This document shows, one piece after another, positions 62,922 to 64,000 of a stretch of 64,000 nucleotides of DNA. The position numbers and the translations under genes were made by a program. The notes beneath the pieces are model-generated. The model ran no database searches. It worked only from the letters and a program-made list of their open reading frames with translations, and was not told the DNA's origin. The stretch's first letter is position 1, and every line of letters starts with the position of its first letter. Source of the stretch: Anaerococcus urinomassiliensis (GTDB lineage Bacteria; Bacillota; Clostridia; Tissierellales; Peptoniphilaceae); assembly GCF_900128425.1 (NCBI RefSeq), contig NZ_LT635782.1, forward strand, positions 721,359 to 785,358, read 5' to 3'.

Positions 62922-63494
62922 TTATTCTTCTGTTGTTTCTTCTGCTACTTCTCCTGCTTCTTCTTTTTTAACACGTACTGCATCAACTGCAAGAGCAATT
63001 TTTGCGATTGTGTTATTAAGATCGCCAGCAAGATGTTGAATTGGTGCTTGTAATACATTTGCAAGCATTGAGTATAGAACTTCTTTGTTTGGTAATGATG
63101 CAATTGCAATCATTTGTTCGCCAGTTTGGATACTTCCATCCAATAGACCTGCTTTTATAAGTAGCTTTTCTTTTTGTTCGTCGCCTTCTTTTCTGTAATC
63201 AACTGCAACCTTTGGTCCTGTTACAGAATCTTCGTTTGAAAATATAAGAGCGTTTGAACCCTTTAGTTCACTTGTTAGATCACCATAACCAAGTTCTTCG
63301 AAAGCAAATCTCATCATAGTGTTTTTGTAAACTTTGTATTCTGAGTTACCTTCTCTGAATTTGCTACGTAGGTCTGTGATCTCTTGTACGTCCATTTTAT
63401 CAAAACTTACAAGAGTTGTTGATTTTGCGTTTTCAATCTTTTCTTTGATTTCATTTACAACTACTTGTTTAGCTGCTATAGCTTTTTCGCTCAC
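62922..63494 (-). CDS. rplJ: 50S ribosomal protein L10
   Basis: The 190-residue protein has the L10 core (KIENAKSTTLVSFDKMDVQEIT, EYKVYKNTMMRFA, LKGSNALIFSN) and an extended, acidic C-terminal tail (EEAGEVAEETTEE) that carries the L7/L12 dimers. It is preceded by an L10-type leader RNA, the binding site for L10 itself, which controls rplJ-rplL expression. SD is AGGAGG. Confidence 0.97.
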   Translation of the reverse strand: MSEKAIAAKQVVVNEIKEKIENAKSTTLVSFDKMDVQEITDLRSKFREGNSEYKVYKNTMMRFAFEELGYGDLTSELKGSNALIFSNEDSVTGPKVAVDYRKEGDEQKEKLLIKAGLLDGSIQTGEQMIAIASLPNKEVLYSMLANVLQAPIQHLAGDLNNTIAKIALAVDAVRVKKEEAGEVAEETTEE

Positions 63495-63525
63495 TTTTTC
63501 ACCTCCTAAAGGCTAACTTGTGGTA

Positions 63526-63661
63526 AATATAAAAATCCCCAACAAAGCTAAGCATGACTTACCATGCTTACATCGGTGGGGATGTAAGTTTTCTCTTCCC
63601 ACCTATACGCAATTATTAAACCTTACAGTCTGCGTAGTCTTTGGTAGCCTGTTTATTTGAC
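63526..63661 (-). promoter_or_regulatory. L10 leader RNA with attenuator
   Basis: The minus-strand leader contains the L10-binding core (AGACTACGCAGACTG and TTGCGTATAGGTGGGAAG), as in other Firmicutes, followed by a terminator-like hairpin (ATCCCC/GGGGAT near 63535-63583 with an inner AGCATG/CATGCT) and a T-run. Excess L10 (with L7/L12) binds here and favours termination or blocks translation. Confidence 0.85.
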
Positions 63662-63667
63662 TATGAT

Positions 63668-63695
63668 ATTATATCACAGTTTTTAAATTTTGCAA
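63668..63695 (-). promoter_or_regulatory. promoter of rplJ-rplL
   Basis: Minus strand TTGCAA at 63690-63695, 16-base spacer, TATAAT at 63668-63673, just upstream of the L10 leader and close to the rplA stop. Confidence 0.7.
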
Positions 63696-63704
63696 ATATT
63701 TTTA

Positions 63705-64000
63705 TTATCTTTCTACTAGATCCATTACTCTTTGTGGAGATAGTTTTACACCAGGTCCCATTGTAGATGTAACTGTTACTGATCTGATGTATCTACCCTT
63801 AGCTGCTGCTGGTTTATCTTTTACAACTGCAGTAAGTAGTGCACGAATATTTTCAGCTAATTTTTCATTACCAAATGAAACTTTTCCTGTTGGAACGTGG
63901 ATTAGGTTTGCTTTGTCTGTTCTGTATTCTACCTTACCAGCTTTTACTTCTTCGATAGCTTGTTTAACATCCATTGTTACTGTTCCAGTTTTTGGGTTTG
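63705..64000 (-). CDS. rplA: 50S ribosomal protein L1 (C-terminal part, runs off the window)
   Basis: The visible 98 residues include [28 protein letters not shown] and [19 protein letters not shown], all from the C-terminal half of L1. The reading frame continues beyond base 64000. L1 contacts the L1 stalk of 23S rRNA. It is the last gene of the upstream L11-L1 unit, with the L10 promoter next. Confidence 0.95.
   Translation of the reverse strand, partial: NPKTGTVTMDVKQAIEEVKAGKVEYRTDKANLIHVPTGKVSFGNEKLAENIRALLTAVVKDKPAAAKGRYIRSVTVTSTMGPGVKLSPQRVMDLVER

Noticed and set aside
1..64000. Mobile elements, CRISPR arrays and cre sites
   Set aside because: No transposase, integrase, direct-repeat array or target-site duplications were seen; a TGAAACG match inside the ytxH coding region was judged chance.

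Overview
The window is a gene-dense, low-GC Gram-positive chromosome segment. Nearly every protein gene lies on the minus strand; the exceptions are nadK and a CBS-domain gene, and the stable RNAs tmRNA, tRNA-Ser and SRP RNA are also on plus. Gene content (long SRP RNA beside tRNA-Ser, PTS with Ser46-type HPr and a CcpA-like regulator, YitT, CvfB, a YhaO/YhaN-type pair, glgC-glgD-glgA, seven clustered pyr genes) points to an anaerobic clostridial lineage. Peptoniphilaceae such as Anaerococcus is my best guess, from general resemblance only. I see no mobile element, CRISPR array, rRNA or integration scar.

Layout. 1-9.6 kb: end of ruvC, an unknown protein, a HAD phosphatase, an YfcE/RdgB pair, a response regulator-histidine kinase-lipoprotein unit, a ROK glucokinase and an RluA-family synthase. 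9.6-15.1 kb: a small P-loop protein, a radical SAM protein, DUF1292, a degenerate PepD-like protein, a parvulin, CvfB and YitT. 15.2-20.4 kb: a degenerate kinase-fold protein, ptsI, ptsH, ccpA and a DUF948-like/YtxH pair. 20.4-25.6 kb: a 6S-like RNA, an RluA paralog, nadK, and a class B PBP with its FtsW/RodA and FHA partners. 25.7-35.2 kb: glycogen cluster glgC-glgD-glgA-glgP-like-pulA-pgm. 35.3-39.4 kb: tmRNA and sucrose PTS/hydrolase. 39.5-43.6 kb: lipoprotein, recR, ybaB, dnaX, tRNA-Ser(GGA), SRP RNA. 43.6-46.5 kb: CBS protein, a GlgB-like protein and a GH73 protein. 46.6-52.2 kb: pyrBICFKDE. 52.2-56.8 kb: CYTH protein, phosphoesterase, SbcCD/YhaNO-like pair, histidine phosphatase. 56.9-61.1 kb: ABC exporter with a very long coiled coil. 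61.2-64 kb: HTH protein, Fur/PerR-family regulator, rplL, rplJ with leader, and part of rplA.

How the genes fit together. Sucrose enters through the PTS (ScrA with HPr and enzyme I), is split by ScrB, and the glucose 6-phosphate can pass through phosphoglucomutase to ADP-glucose (GlgC) and glycogen (GlgA). CcpA and HPr provide carbon control. The most striking result is that several proteins that should be enzymes lack their catalytic residues. The phosphorylase-like protein has lost the PLP lysine and phosphate-site residues. The branching-enzyme-like protein has lost all three catalytic acids. GlgD is the usual inactive GlgC partner. A PepD-like and a phosphotransferase-like protein are degenerate too. 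Pullulanase, GlgA, GlgC and phosphoglucomutase keep their catalytic residues.

Other notable features are an intrinsic-terminator-shaped hairpin inside the 5' end of pyrB, placed so that pyrB translation could itself control attenuation; a cvfB gene whose only in-frame start including the conserved N-terminus is a non-AUG codon; and several terminators squeezed between co-directional genes with no room for a new promoter. All calls come from reading the sequence and remembered family motifs; no searches or folding programs were run.
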